From Winogradskyella undariae (GTDB lineage: Bacteria; Bacteroidota; Bacteroidia; Flavobacteriales; Flavobacteriaceae), in assembly GCF_013285155.1 (NCBI RefSeq), contig NZ_JABTEL010000002.1, positions 310,001-374,000 of the forward strand: DNA of 64,000 nt, written 5' to 3'. The first letter of the stretch is position 1; every line of letters begins with the position of its first letter. The notes under the pieces were generated by a model, which saw nothing but the letters and a program-made list of their open reading frames with translations, made no database searches and was not told the DNA's origin. The translations under genes and the position numbers were made by a program. Of this stretch, positions 1 to 7,902 are shown in pieces.

Positions 1-908
1 TAGGTGTTTAAAAAGTATTCAAAAGCTCTTAATCGATTTGGGATTCCTTTAGTGTAATCTAAACGATCAATAGTTAATATAAACTTTTGGTCGTCCCCTT
101 CATTTAAATGAGTGTCTAATCGTTTTTGAAGTTCAGATTTTTGTGTGTCAGGGTTATCATGTTCTTGTGCTGCATTGTAAAACTTACCGTAATCGATTCC
201 CATTGGGAACGAATCTACTTTTACAATTCTATCTTCATAAGTAATTTCATTAAAATTAACTTCTAAACGTAAAATTCGTTTTACAGAACTTAAGAAATGA
301 CGCTCATAATCATAAGTATGAAATCCAATTAAATCGGCACCAAGCATCCCTGTTAAAAGTTCTTTACGCCAAGGGAAGGTTCTAAAAATTTCATATGACG
401 GAAAAGGAATATGTAAAAAGAAACCAACGGTTACATCTGGTCTTTTTTCTTTAATAAGTTGTGGTAATAGTAATAATTGATAATCGTGAACCCAAACGGT
501 GTCGCCTTCATCAATAGTGTCTAATACAACTTCTGCAAACTTTTCGTTAACACGTTTGTAAGCTTCCCATTGCTCAGTTTCAAATTTAGCATATTCTAAG
601 AAATAGTGAAATAAAGGCCAAAGTGTACGATTACTAAATCCTAAGTAAAAATCTTCAACATCAGCTTCTGTAAGTCCGACGGATCTACATTTTGCATTTT
701 CAATTTTTTCATTGACTTTAGCTTTTAGGTTCTCGTCTAAATCTTCATCTGTAATTCCAGACCAACCAACCCAAATGCCATTTCCTTCTGCATGTACGGA
801 CTTCATTCCTGTCGCAAGTCCTCCAACACTAGGAGTTACATTGAGCTTGTCGTCTTCAATTGAAATTTGTAATGGTAATCTGTTTGAAACAATTATTGTT
901 TTATTCAT
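1..908 (-). CDS. otsA: Trehalose-6-phosphate synthase (GT20), N-terminal part, cut by window edge
   Basis: Reading from 908 leftwards gives about 302 residues beginning MNKTIIVSNRLPLQIS, then SVGGLATGMKS, WVGWSG, VWVHDYQLLLLPQ and HIPFPSYEIFRTFPWR. These are the glucose-6-phosphate and UDP-glucose binding signatures of OtsA-type glycosyltransferases (family GT20). The enzyme joins UDP-glucose and glucose-6-phosphate to trehalose-6-phosphate in the cytoplasm. The frame is open at base 1, so the C-terminal half lies outside; in many Bacteroidetes the protein continues into a trehalose-phosphate phosphatase domain, which cannot be checked here. It is divergent from the GH15 gene at 991 with an 82-base gap, which fits joint trehalose/glucan metabolism or osmotic stress. 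The start is the first ATG that gives the canonical N-terminus. Confidence 0.93.
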   Translation of the reverse strand, partial: MNKTIIVSNRLPLQISIEDDKLNVTPSVGGLATGMKSVHAEGNGIWVGWSGITDEDLDENLKAKVNEKIENAKCRSVGLTEADVEDFYLGFSNRTLWPLFHYFLEYAKFETEQWEAYKRVNEKFAEVVLDTIDEGDTVWVHDYQLLLLPQLIKEKRPDVTVGFFLHIPFPSYEIFRTFPWRKELLTGMLGADLIGFHTYDYERHFLSSVKRILRLEVNFNEITYEDRIVKVDSFPMGIDYGKFYNAAQEHDNPDTQKSELQKRLDTHLNEGDDQKFILTIDRLDYTKGIPNRLRAFEYFLNT

Positions 909-990
909 GATAATATTTTGGATGGTTTTCAAGTTTTTCGTTAATTTAAAGAAATTAGAATTTTTATCATCATTTTAAACCAAAAAATTA

Positions 991-2802
991 ATGAATAATT
1001 TAGATTACGGAATTATAGGAAATTGTAGAAGTGCCGCTTTAGTATCAAAAGATGCGTCTATTGACTGGTGTTGTTTGCCTAAATTTGATTCTGCATCAGT
1101 ATTCGCAAAATTGCTAGATGATAATATCGGAGGAAGCTTTGGTTTTATTGTTGATGACGGCTATACGACCGATCAGTTTTATCAAGAAAACACAGCAATA
1201 TTAGTCACACGTTTTACCAAAGGCAACGATGTTTTTGAAGTTGTTGACTTTATGCCAAGATATCACAAGCCAAATGGAACGTATCATTCACCACCAGAAT
1301 TTATTAGATATCTTAAATATGTTTCGGGTCAGCCAGAATTAAAAGTGGCTTACGACCCTAAGTTAGAATATGCAAAAGGAGTAACGTCTACTTATGTAAA
1401 AGATGATTTTATTGTAAGTCTTAATAATGAAGATACTTACGATACTTTATTTTTATATACAGATTTAGATAAAGAGGCGGTTTTAAATGGTGATACAATT
1501 GTATTAGATAGTGATCATTTCTTTTTAGTGGGGTACAATGAAAAATTGTTTGTGCCACATTTAAAATACGCAAGCTTAGAATACGAACGTACCAAAGTAT
1601 ATTGGTTAAATTGGTTAGAGCGCACACCGACTTATAAAAAGTTTAACGAGCAAATATCTCGTAGCGCCATGACTTTAAAGTTGTTGAGTTACGATAAAAC
1701 AGGTGCTGTTTTAGCAGCTGCAACCACATCTTTACCGGAAACTATTGGTGAAGTTAGAAATTGGGATTATCGTTTTTGTTGGATTAGAGATGCCTCTATG
1801 GTGATTAAAGTGATGTCGCAATTAGGACATAAAAATATCGCCAGACGTTATCTTAAATTTATCATTGATTTGATGCCAGATAAGGATGAAAAGTTACAGA
1901 TTATGTATGGTATTAGTGGTGAAAAGAAACTAACGGAAGAATCTCTAGACCACCTTTCTGGTTATAAAGGATCGAGTCCGGTTAGAGTAGGAAACGCCGC
2001 TTACATGCAAAAGCAGAATGACATTTATGGTATTTTAATGGATGTGATTCACCAATTACTCGTTAATTTTAGTAACGATATTGATAACGGTGAAGAGCTT
2101 TGGACCATGACTAAAGGTATTGTTTGGGTGGTAAGTAAGCACTGGAGAGAACCAGATAAAGGAATATGGGAATTTAGGGAAGGTGATCAGCACTTTACAT
2201 TTTCTAAAGTGTTATGTTGGACTGCTGTAGATAAAGCCATAAAAGTAGCTAGACTTTTAGGTAAAACCTCAAAATTATCAAAGTGGGAAGTATTAGAAGA
2301 AGAAATAAGAACAGATATTATGGAGAATGCCTGGAATGAAAAAGTCCAAGCTTTTACCCAAGCTTATAATTCTGAAGATTTAGATGCTTCTGTTTTACTA
2401 ATGGAATCTTACGGTTTTATAGATGCTAAACATCCAAAATTTGTAAGTACAGTTAAGGCTATTGAGCGCGATTTATGTCACGAAGGGCTTTTATACCGTT
2501 ATAAAACTAAAGATGATTTTGGATTACCATCTTCGTCATTTACCATTTGTACATTCTGGTTTATTAATAGTTTATACAAAATAGGTGAAGAGCAAAAAGC
2601 CACAGAGCAATTTGAAAAATTATTATCTTACAGTAATCATTTAGGTCTATTTAGTGAAGACATAGACTTTAAAACGAAACGTTTGTTAGGTAATTTTCCA
2701 CAAGCTTATTCGCATTTAGCACTCATTGAAACGGCTATAAATTTATCTAACGTTACTACGGCCGAAGAAAATGTAAAAAATACAATTAGAACAAAGAATT
2801 AA
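991..2802 (+). CDS. Glycoside hydrolase family 15 (glucoamylase/trehalase-like)
   Basis: 603 residues. The N-terminal beta-sandwich begins LDYGIIGNCRSAALVSKDASIDWCCLP, the usual opening of bacterial GH15 enzymes. The (alpha/alpha)6 barrel follows with NWDYRFCWIRDAS near residue 257 and GIWEFRE, whose E394 is the expected general acid. The region that normally carries the general base (GxEGxF-CSFW) reads D508-DFGLPSSSF-TICTFW, so the usual Glu is replaced by Ser; some trehalase-type GH15 members also differ here. There is no signal peptide, so it is cytoplasmic. The gene is divergent from otsA, making alpha-glucan or trehalose hydrolysis the likely job. The stop codon abuts the convergent CBM9 gene with no gap. 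Confidence 0.85.
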   Translation: MNNLDYGIIGNCRSAALVSKDASIDWCCLPKFDSASVFAKLLDDNIGGSFGFIVDDGYTTDQFYQENTAILVTRFTKGNDVFEVVDFMPRYHKPNGTYHSPPEFIRYLKYVSGQPELKVAYDPKLEYAKGVTSTYVKDDFIVSLNNEDTYDTLFLYTDLDKEAVLNGDTIVLDSDHFFLVGYNEKLFVPHLKYASLEYERTKVYWLNWLERTPTYKKFNEQISRSAMTLKLLSYDKTGAVLAAATTSLPETIGEVRNWDYRFCWIRDASMVIKVMSQLGHKNIARRYLKFIIDLMPDKDEKLQIMYGISGEKKLTEESLDHLSGYKGSSPVRVGNAAYMQKQNDIYGILMDVIHQLLVNFSNDIDNGEELWTMTKGIVWVVSKHWREPDKGIWEFREGDQHFTFSKVLCWTAVDKAIKVARLLGKTSKLSKWEVLEEEIRTDIMENAWNEKVQAFTQAYNSEDLDASVLLMESYGFIDAKHPKFVSTVKAIERDLCHEGLLYRYKTKDDFGLPSSSFTICTFWFINSLYKIGEEQKATEQFEKLLSYSNHLGLFSEDIDFKTKRLLGNFPQAYSHLALIETAINLSNVTTAEENVKNTIRTKN

Positions 2803-3612
2803 TTATTCTTTTAAAAGAAGTGTTCCGAAGATATTAGCATCGATCCAACCTCTGTTTTTATCTTCGCCTTCTACAGGAATAGAACCAATAAAATTTTCAC
2901 GTTCTAGGCTTTTGTCATTGTCACAGTAGGCAATGGCAAAACCTATTTTTTTGTTTACACTTAATTTAACCGGTGTATTAGAACCCTTATCGTTATAAGA
3001 ATCATCATATAAAGACATTTTTACTTCCCAAATAGTTGTATTTCCTATAGTTTTATTTTTAGATTCTATATGCGAGTTGTACAGTTTTCCTATTTTTTCA
3101 GTAGACATATCCACTATATTTCCATCTAAAGCAATATGATAGGCAAAGGCGTTGTGATTATATTGATGTTCTCCACCACTATTGTCTTCATCTACAAAAA
3201 TTTCTAAACAGTCATCATCCCACCATTTTACTAATGGATCTGCAATGTTATCAATTAATGTATCGTCTTTTATTTCGGCTAAAACATAAAGAGCATCGTT
3301 TGTCCAACTTAATTTAAAACGACCAGAATAATCCTCTTTGGTAAGTGAATCTCCCAACCAAACTTGGTCTAAAGCATACCATTTACTTTTTGCCCATGCA
3401 GAATCATTAGCCACAGCATCTACAATAATAGTGTCTTCAGATTTGTAAACTTCTCGTAGTTGCTTTTCAATTTTAGTAGAAGCTGTTTTCTGCGAAGGTT
3501 GTGTCATTTCTTTATTTGCATTTATTTTCTCTGTTTTTGATTCATTTTTACAATTAAAAAGAAGCGTTAAAAGAAGCGTTAAAAGAAGTAGGAGGTAAGT
3601 GGCTTTTTTCAT
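2803..3612 (-). CDS. Lipoprotein with CBM9-like (DOMON-type) sugar-binding domain
   Basis: 269 residues. A Leu-rich signal peptide ends at a lipobox-like LLFNC, so Cys21 is the probable lipidated residue. After a low-complexity linker (residues 25-50) comes a CBM9-like fold: DTIIVDAVANDSAWAKS, FKLSWTNDALYVLAEIKDDTL, WWDDDCLEIFVDEDNSGGEHQYNHNAFAYHI, and a terminal stretch ending GWIDANIFGTLLLKE. In related proteins this fold binds carbohydrate. It is probably anchored in the outer membrane or periplasm. The signal region is encoded by a 12-base tandem repeat (3557-3592). It is convergent with GH15 and divergent from the blaI-like gene, so the context says little about its ligand. Confidence 0.7.
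   Translation of the reverse strand: MKKATYLLLLLTLLLTLLFNCKNESKTEKINANKEMTQPSQKTASTKIEKQLREVYKSEDTIIVDAVANDSAWAKSKWYALDQVWLGDSLTKEDYSGRFKLSWTNDALYVLAEIKDDTLIDNIADPLVKWWDDDCLEIFVDEDNSGGEHQYNHNAFAYHIALDGNIVDMSTEKIGKLYNSHIESKNKTIGNTTIWEVKMSLYDDSYNDKGSNTPVKLSVNKKIGFAIAYCDNDKSLERENFIGSIPVEGEDKNRGWIDANIFGTLLLKE
3557..3592. repeat. 12-bp in-frame tandem repeat in a signal peptide
   Basis: Two perfect copies of AAAAGAAGCGTT (3557-3568, 3569-3580) and a third, partly matching unit to 3592. Each unit adds four residues (LLLT-type) to the hydrophobic core of the lipoprotein signal peptide, so copy-number change would keep the frame. Confidence 0.7.
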
Positions 3613-3711
3613 GGGTTACTTTTTGTAATTAAATTTTACTGTCTTTACAGTTGATACTTGGCTTTCTAAGTTTTTAATAATGATCTCAAAGGTATATTTT
3701 TTAAGTTGAAT

Positions 3712-3741
3712 TTGGATAATTAAATTTTATTACTACATTTG
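3712..3741 (+). promoter_or_regulatory. Promoter of the blaI-like gene (TTG-N19-TACATTTG)
   Basis: TTG at 3712-3714 (-33), a 19-base spacer and TACATTTG at 3734-3741 (-7) match the Bacteroidetes sigma consensus exactly. The GTG start at 3761 leaves a leader of roughly 13 bases. The -7 box lies inside the operator palindrome. Confidence 0.75.
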
Positions 3742-3746
3742 TAGTA
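3731..3746. promoter_or_regulatory. BlaI/MecI-type operator palindrome
   Basis: The 16-base sequence TACTACATTTGTAGTA is a perfect inverted repeat (TACTACA, TT, TGTAGTA). It closely resembles the operators I remember for staphylococcal MecI/BlaI (TACA-TGTA cores). It covers the -7 box of the promoter for the BlaI-family gene that follows, so autorepression is the direct reading. Confidence 0.78.
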
Positions 3747-3760
3747 TTAAAACTATAATT

Positions 3761-4147
3761 GTGGATATAAAACAGCTTAATAAATCAGAGCTTCAGATAA
3801 TGAAGTATTTATGGATGCTTGAAAAAGGATTTATGAAAGATATTGTAGAAAAGTTTCCAGAACCGAGACCAGCTTATACTACTATTTCTACGTTATTAAA
3901 ACGTATGACGGATAAGAATTATATTGGTTTTGAGCGTTTAGGTAGAGACAAAGCTTATTTTCCTATTCTTAAAAAGAACGATTATTTCACTAAGCAAGTT
4001 AACGGAATGATTCAACATTTTTTTAATGATTCTAAAGCACAATTTGCTTCGTTTTTTACAAAAAATGCAGATTTGTCTATGCAAGAGCTAGAAGAACTTC
4101 AAGCTTTATTAAAGCAGAAAATGGACCAAAAGAAAGCTAATGATTAA
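3761..4147 (+). CDS. BlaI/MecI-family transcriptional repressor
   Basis: 128 residues with a winged-helix domain: LNKSELQIMKYLWMLEKGFMKDIVEKFP, then PAYTTISTLLKRMTDKNYIGFER (recognition helix and wing), and a C-terminal dimerisation helix. BlaI repressors are released from DNA when a partner M56 membrane protease cleaves them. Here the partner is encoded next, overlapping by 8 bases, so the two are translationally coupled. The start is a GTG; it gives the full conserved N-terminus and sits just downstream of the promoter and operator. The first internal ATG would cut into the first helix. The regulon beyond its own operon is not visible. Confidence 0.88.
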   Translation: MDIKQLNKSELQIMKYLWMLEKGFMKDIVEKFPEPRPAYTTISTLLKRMTDKNYIGFERLGRDKAYFPILKKNDYFTKQVNGMIQHFFNDSKAQFASFFTKNADLSMQELEELQALLKQKMDQKKAND

Positions 4148-5564
4148 TTATTTTATATATACCGTCATTAGCTTAGGCTGTTCTTATGCTGTTTATTTCT
4201 TGTTACTTAGAAAGCAAAAAACATTTCAATTTAATCGGTTTTTCCTAATTGGTTCTATCCTTTTGTGTTTGGTAGCTCCATTTATTGAAATAGAACTATT
4301 TAATGCCGTCCCTAGTATTACTGAAATACCTTTAGAAAGAATTACAGAGTCGACTTTTGAAACTCCACATATCGAAGCTATTACTTTTGATGAGGTTACA
4401 CCAGTACATCAATCATCTATAAATCCTGTATTCATTATTTATTTTATGGTTTCTGGTTTTTTCATGTTACGATTTTTAAAGAATTTATTGAAGATTTATA
4501 AGTTGACAAGACACGATTATAAACGTGTTGAAAGGTTAAAAATAATTACGGTTACCGATTCGGATATGGTGTCTAGTTTTTTTAATTATATGTTTATTCC
4601 TGAAAATCATGTTTTGTCTAAAAATGATTATTTAAGTGTTTTAGCACATGAAACCGTACATAGTGAAGAATACCACACTTTAGATATTATACTTTTAGAA
4701 TTGTTGAAGTGTATATTTTGGTTCAATCCATTTGTATGGATGTACAATACATCTATTTTACAAAATCATGAATTTATAGCCGATGAAAAATCAGTTTCAT
4801 CAGGAATTGCCATCGAAAATTATTCTAATACCATTATTAATTTAGGACAAAAGGAATACCGCGTTCCTCTAACTAGCGGATTTAATTTCATTAAAATCAA
4901 AAATCGAATTATTATGTTACATCAATCAAAAACTTCAATGTTTAATCGAACTTTAAAAATTACTTCTGTTATCTTACTACTTGCAGGCATTTTTGTATTT
5001 AGCTCTTATAAAGATTTAAAAGAGCCCCTTGTAGTTGTCATAGATGCTGGTCATGGCGGAAAAGATCCAGGGCAGAAGTCTTTTAATGTGAATGAAAAAG
5101 ATATTGTATTGAATATTTCAAATGTACTAGCATCATTAAGCGATGATAAAGTTGAAATAGTTTTAACTAGGCATAATGATGAATTCTTAGAATTAAGTGA
5201 ACGCGTCAAATTCATAAATAATAAAAAACCAGATTTGTTTTTAAGTTTACATGGTAACGCCAATACAGATGAAACTATCAGTGGAACAGAAGCCTATTAC
5301 AATCCCAAACACGAACTTGCAGAAACTAGTCTTGTTTTTGCTAATATTTTAGTAGAAAATCAATTAGGTAATTTTGGTAATAGAGGAGTAAAGGAGACAA
5401 CAGGACTTTACATGTTAAAAAACACTTCAGTTCCTGGGGTTTATTTAGAACTAGGTTTTATGACCAATGAAAGTGATAGAGTAGTGCTTACTGATAAAGA
5501 CCAACAGTTGAAAATAGCACAATCTATTTACGATGGCTTATTAGAAATTAGAAGTATTAAATAA
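4140..5564 (+). CDS. BlaR1-like M56 membrane metalloprotease fused to N-acetylmuramoyl-L-alanine amidase
   Basis: 474 residues. Membrane segments are predicted at about 2-22, 33-50, 95-113 and 272-290. Between the third and fourth is the M56 protease core with the zinc motif H170-E-T-V-H174 and a downstream EFIADE. After the fourth segment comes a complete Amidase_3 domain (about 297-470): VVVIDAGHGGKDPG (H305), E319, LFLSLHGNAN (H371) and VYLELGF (E437), i.e. the zinc ligands and the catalytic Glu are all present. In BlaR1 the equivalent outer domain is a penicillin sensor; here it is a potentially active peptidoglycan amidase. Inference: it senses or trims the cell wall in the periplasm and relieves the BlaI-type repressor. 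The two-domain reading is firm; the signalling role is not proven. Confidence 0.85.
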   Translation: MINYFIYTVISLGCSYAVYFLLLRKQKTFQFNRFFLIGSILLCLVAPFIEIELFNAVPSITEIPLERITESTFETPHIEAITFDEVTPVHQSSINPVFIIYFMVSGFFMLRFLKNLLKIYKLTRHDYKRVERLKIITVTDSDMVSSFFNYMFIPENHVLSKNDYLSVLAHETVHSEEYHTLDIILLELLKCIFWFNPFVWMYNTSILQNHEFIADEKSVSSGIAIENYSNTIINLGQKEYRVPLTSGFNFIKIKNRIIMLHQSKTSMFNRTLKITSVILLLAGIFVFSSYKDLKEPLVVVIDAGHGGKDPGQKSFNVNEKDIVLNISNVLASLSDDKVEIVLTRHNDEFLELSERVKFINNKKPDLFLSLHGNANTDETISGTEAYYNPKHELAETSLVFANILVENQLGNFGNRGVKETTGLYMLKNTSVPGVYLELGFMTNESDRVVLTDKDQQLKIAQSIYDGLLEIRSIK

Positions 5565-5572
5565 GTCAAATA

Positions 5573-5620
5573 AAAAAGCCAATGCAACCCATAATCATGA
5601 AATGGAAGCATTGGCTTTTT
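5573..5620. terminator. Bidirectional terminator
   Basis: AAAAAGCCAATGC (5573-5585) pairs with GCATTGGCTTTTT (5608-5620), with A and T runs on the two sides. It serves the convergent M56-amidase and acyl-CoA dehydrogenase genes. Confidence 0.85.
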
Positions 5621-5646
5621 AAACTTAACTTAATCTAACTTCTAAC

Positions 5647-7455
5647 CTAAAAACAGTATTTCTTTTCTGCTTTTACTTTTTCTGCGATCTCTATACGTAA
5701 ATCTACAATATCTGGATAGTTTGCATATTTAGTAAAACGCTTAAGTCCCATTAACATCATACGTTGCTCATCTCCTTCAGCAAAAGAAATAATACTTTCT
5801 TTTCCTTTTTGTTCAACGATATCTACAGCGTGATATAAATATAATTTTGCCATTGCAATTTGTGCAGATTGTGAGTCTTCACCAAAGCGCTTTGCATTTT
5901 TCTCTGTTCTTAAAATTGCTGATTCTGCCATATAGATTTCAATTAAGATATCTGCAGCCGCAATTAATAATTGTTGGTGCTCTTCGAGTTGAGGTCCGAA
6001 TTTTTGAACTGCTCCACCAGCAACCATTAAGAATGCTTTTTTAAGCTTTTGAATCATTACTTTTTCTTCTGAAAATAATTCAGAATAATCTGGTGTATCA
6101 AAAGAAGGAATACCCATAAGTTCTTCTTGTACTTTTGAAGCAGGACCTAATAAATCTACGTGACCTTTCATCGCTTTCTTTACTAACATACCAACACATA
6201 ACATTCTGTTGATTTCGTTAGTTCCTTCATAGATACGTGCAATTCTAGCATCTCTCCAAGCAGATTCCATTGGTGCATCTTCCGAGAAGCCCATTCCTCC
6301 AAAAATTTGAATTCCTTCATCTGCAGAAGCTTGTACATCTTCAGATACGGCAACTTTTAAGATAGAACATTCAATAGCATATTCTTCAACACCTTTTAAT
6401 TCTGCTTCCTGATGTGTATTTCCGGCAGCCTCACGCATTGCGATTCTATCTTCAATATTTTTTGCAGCTCTATAGGTTGCAGATTCACCAGCATAAGCAT
6501 TGGCAGCCATTTCTGCTAATTTGGTTTTAATCGCACCAAATTCTGCAATAGGTGTTTTAAATTGTTTACGCTCTGTAGCATAGTTTACTGCTGTAGTTAA
6601 AATTCTACGCTGCGAATCTAAACAAGCCGCAGCCAACTTAATACGACCTACATTTAGCGCATTCATAGCAATTTTGAAACCTTCACCACGACCTGCTAAC
6701 ATATTTTCTGCAGGGACAACAGTGTCATTAAAGAATACTTGACGTGTAGAAGACGCACGAATACCTAATTTATGTTCTTCTTCACCTAAAGTAATTCCGT
6801 TTGGATTTTCTTTATCAAATTCTACAATAAATCCAGTGATATTTTTATCATCTTCAATACGTGCAAAAACAATCATCAAACTACAGAAACCTGCATTTGA
6901 GATCCACATTTTTTGTCCGTTAATTTTATAAGATTTTCCATCTTCAGATAAAGCAGCTGTTGTTTTACCAGAATTGGCATCCGATCCTGCATCAGGTTCT
7001 GTTAAACAGTAAGCACCAAACCACTCGCCAGAAGCTAATTTTGGTACGTATTTTTGTTTTTGTTCTTCAGTTCCGTATAATGTAATTGGCATAGTTCCAA
7101 TTCCTGTATGCGCACCAAAAGCAGTACTAAAAGATCCTGTACCAGAAGAAATATAATCACAAGTTAAAACCGTAGATACAAAACCCATTCCCATTCCGCC
7201 ATAAGCTTCAGGAACAGCAACACTTAAAAAGCCCATGTCTCCAGCTTTACGCATGACTTCTTCAGTTAAAGCATAGTCTTTAGCTTCAAATCTGGCTTTA
7301 TGTGCAATGATTTCACGATCGTTGAATTCCGTTACGGATTCTTTCATCATGGTTTGTTCTTCTGAAAAATCTTCAGGTGTAAAAACGTCTTCACAATTTG
7401 TTTCTTTTACCAAGAATTGTCCGCCTCTTAGTAAGTCTTTATCTGTTGTTTCCAT
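5647..7455 (-). CDS. Acyl-CoA dehydrogenase (long form, about 600 residues)
   Basis: 602 residues. The acyl-CoA dehydrogenase core carries YCLTEPDAGSDANSGKTTA (FAD/substrate loop), KMWISNAGFCSLMIVFARIE, ATERKQFKTPIAEF and IYEGTNEINRM, whose Glu is the family's catalytic base. A further C-terminal helical domain of about 150 residues gives the long form common in Bacteroidetes. It oxidises acyl-CoA to trans-2-enoyl-CoA with FAD. It is the last gene of the marR-HAD/ECH-thiolase operon; a four-helix-bundle gene is inserted just upstream. The C-terminus reads EKKYCF. The chain-length preference is not evident from the sequence. Confidence 0.92.
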   Translation of the reverse strand: METTDKDLLRGGQFLVKETNCEDVFTPEDFSEEQTMMKESVTEFNDREIIAHKARFEAKDYALTEEVMRKAGDMGFLSVAVPEAYGGMGMGFVSTVLTCDYISSGTGSFSTAFGAHTGIGTMPITLYGTEEQKQKYVPKLASGEWFGAYCLTEPDAGSDANSGKTTAALSEDGKSYKINGQKMWISNAGFCSLMIVFARIEDDKNITGFIVEFDKENPNGITLGEEEHKLGIRASSTRQVFFNDTVVPAENMLAGRGEGFKIAMNALNVGRIKLAAACLDSQRRILTTAVNYATERKQFKTPIAEFGAIKTKLAEMAANAYAGESATYRAAKNIEDRIAMREAAGNTHQEAELKGVEEYAIECSILKVAVSEDVQASADEGIQIFGGMGFSEDAPMESAWRDARIARIYEGTNEINRMLCVGMLVKKAMKGHVDLLGPASKVQEELMGIPSFDTPDYSELFSEEKVMIQKLKKAFLMVAGGAVQKFGPQLEEHQQLLIAAADILIEIYMAESAILRTEKNAKRFGEDSQSAQIAMAKLYLYHAVDIVEQKGKESIISFAEGDEQRMMLMGLKRFTKYANYPDIVDLRIEIAEKVKAEKKYCF

Positions 7456-7479
7456 AATTTTATATAGATTATAGAAGAT

Positions 7480-7902
7480 AGAAAATAGAAGATAGACTCT
7501 AAGCGAGACTGTTTTGAAATCCCATTGTCATTCTTTGGAATTCTTCTATTTTATCTTCAAGTTTTTTTAATGCTTCGTTGTTTAAATATTGTCTATGTTT
7601 AGCTACTAATAATTGCGTTCCTAATTCAAATGAAGAACCTAGAGCAATGTCTAGAAAATGACTAAATGATTTATCTGTTCTAGAAGATCCTTCTGCAATG
7701 TTGCTAGGCATTGATACTGAACATCTACTAATTTGTGAACTTAAATCATACCTTTCGTGTTTTGGAAAATCTAACAAAACATCAGAAATATCATTTGTAA
7801 TCTCTAAACCGAGTTTCCAAATTTTTAAGTTCTTGTAATTATGTCGTTGTTTAGCACACATAAGTCTTTTTTCTTTGTTCTATTCTCTCTTATCTATTTT
7901 CT
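7480..7902. repeat. Short inverted repeats flanking the four-helix-bundle gene
   Basis: AGAAAATAGA at 7480-7489 and its exact complement TCTATTTTCT at 7893-7902 bracket the gene at 7499-7861. Both sit in longer purine-biased or pyrimidine-biased stretches rich in AGAAGATAG-like words. The right copy touches the last codons of the thiolase gene. No target duplication is obvious. Confidence 0.5.
7499..7861 (-). CDS. Four-helix-bundle protein (23S rRNA intervening-sequence family)
   Basis: 120 residues, all-helical, with the family's signature: NLKIWKLGLEITNDISDVLLDFPKHERYDLSSQISRCSVSMPSNIAEG and a later SHFLDIALGSSFELGTQLLVA. Proteins of this type are encoded in 23S rRNA intervening sequences of some bacteria and as stand-alone genes elsewhere; their function is not established. 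The gene sits between thiolase and acyl-CoA dehydrogenase on the operon strand, flanked by short inverted repeats. A second, diverged copy lies in the thr operon at 53070. The position suggests a small insertion cassette that does not break the host operon. The start is the first ATG, which gives a normal N-terminus. Confidence 0.82.
   Translation of the reverse strand: MCAKQRHNYKNLKIWKLGLEITNDISDVLLDFPKHERYDLSSQISRCSVSMPSNIAEGSSRTDKSFSHFLDIALGSSFELGTQLLVAKHRQYLNNEALKKLEDKIEEFQRMTMGFQNSLA

Noticed and set aside
712..978. 88-codon plus-strand frame across the otsA start
   Set aside because: Antisense to otsA and partly in the divergent promoter gap; no recognisable features.
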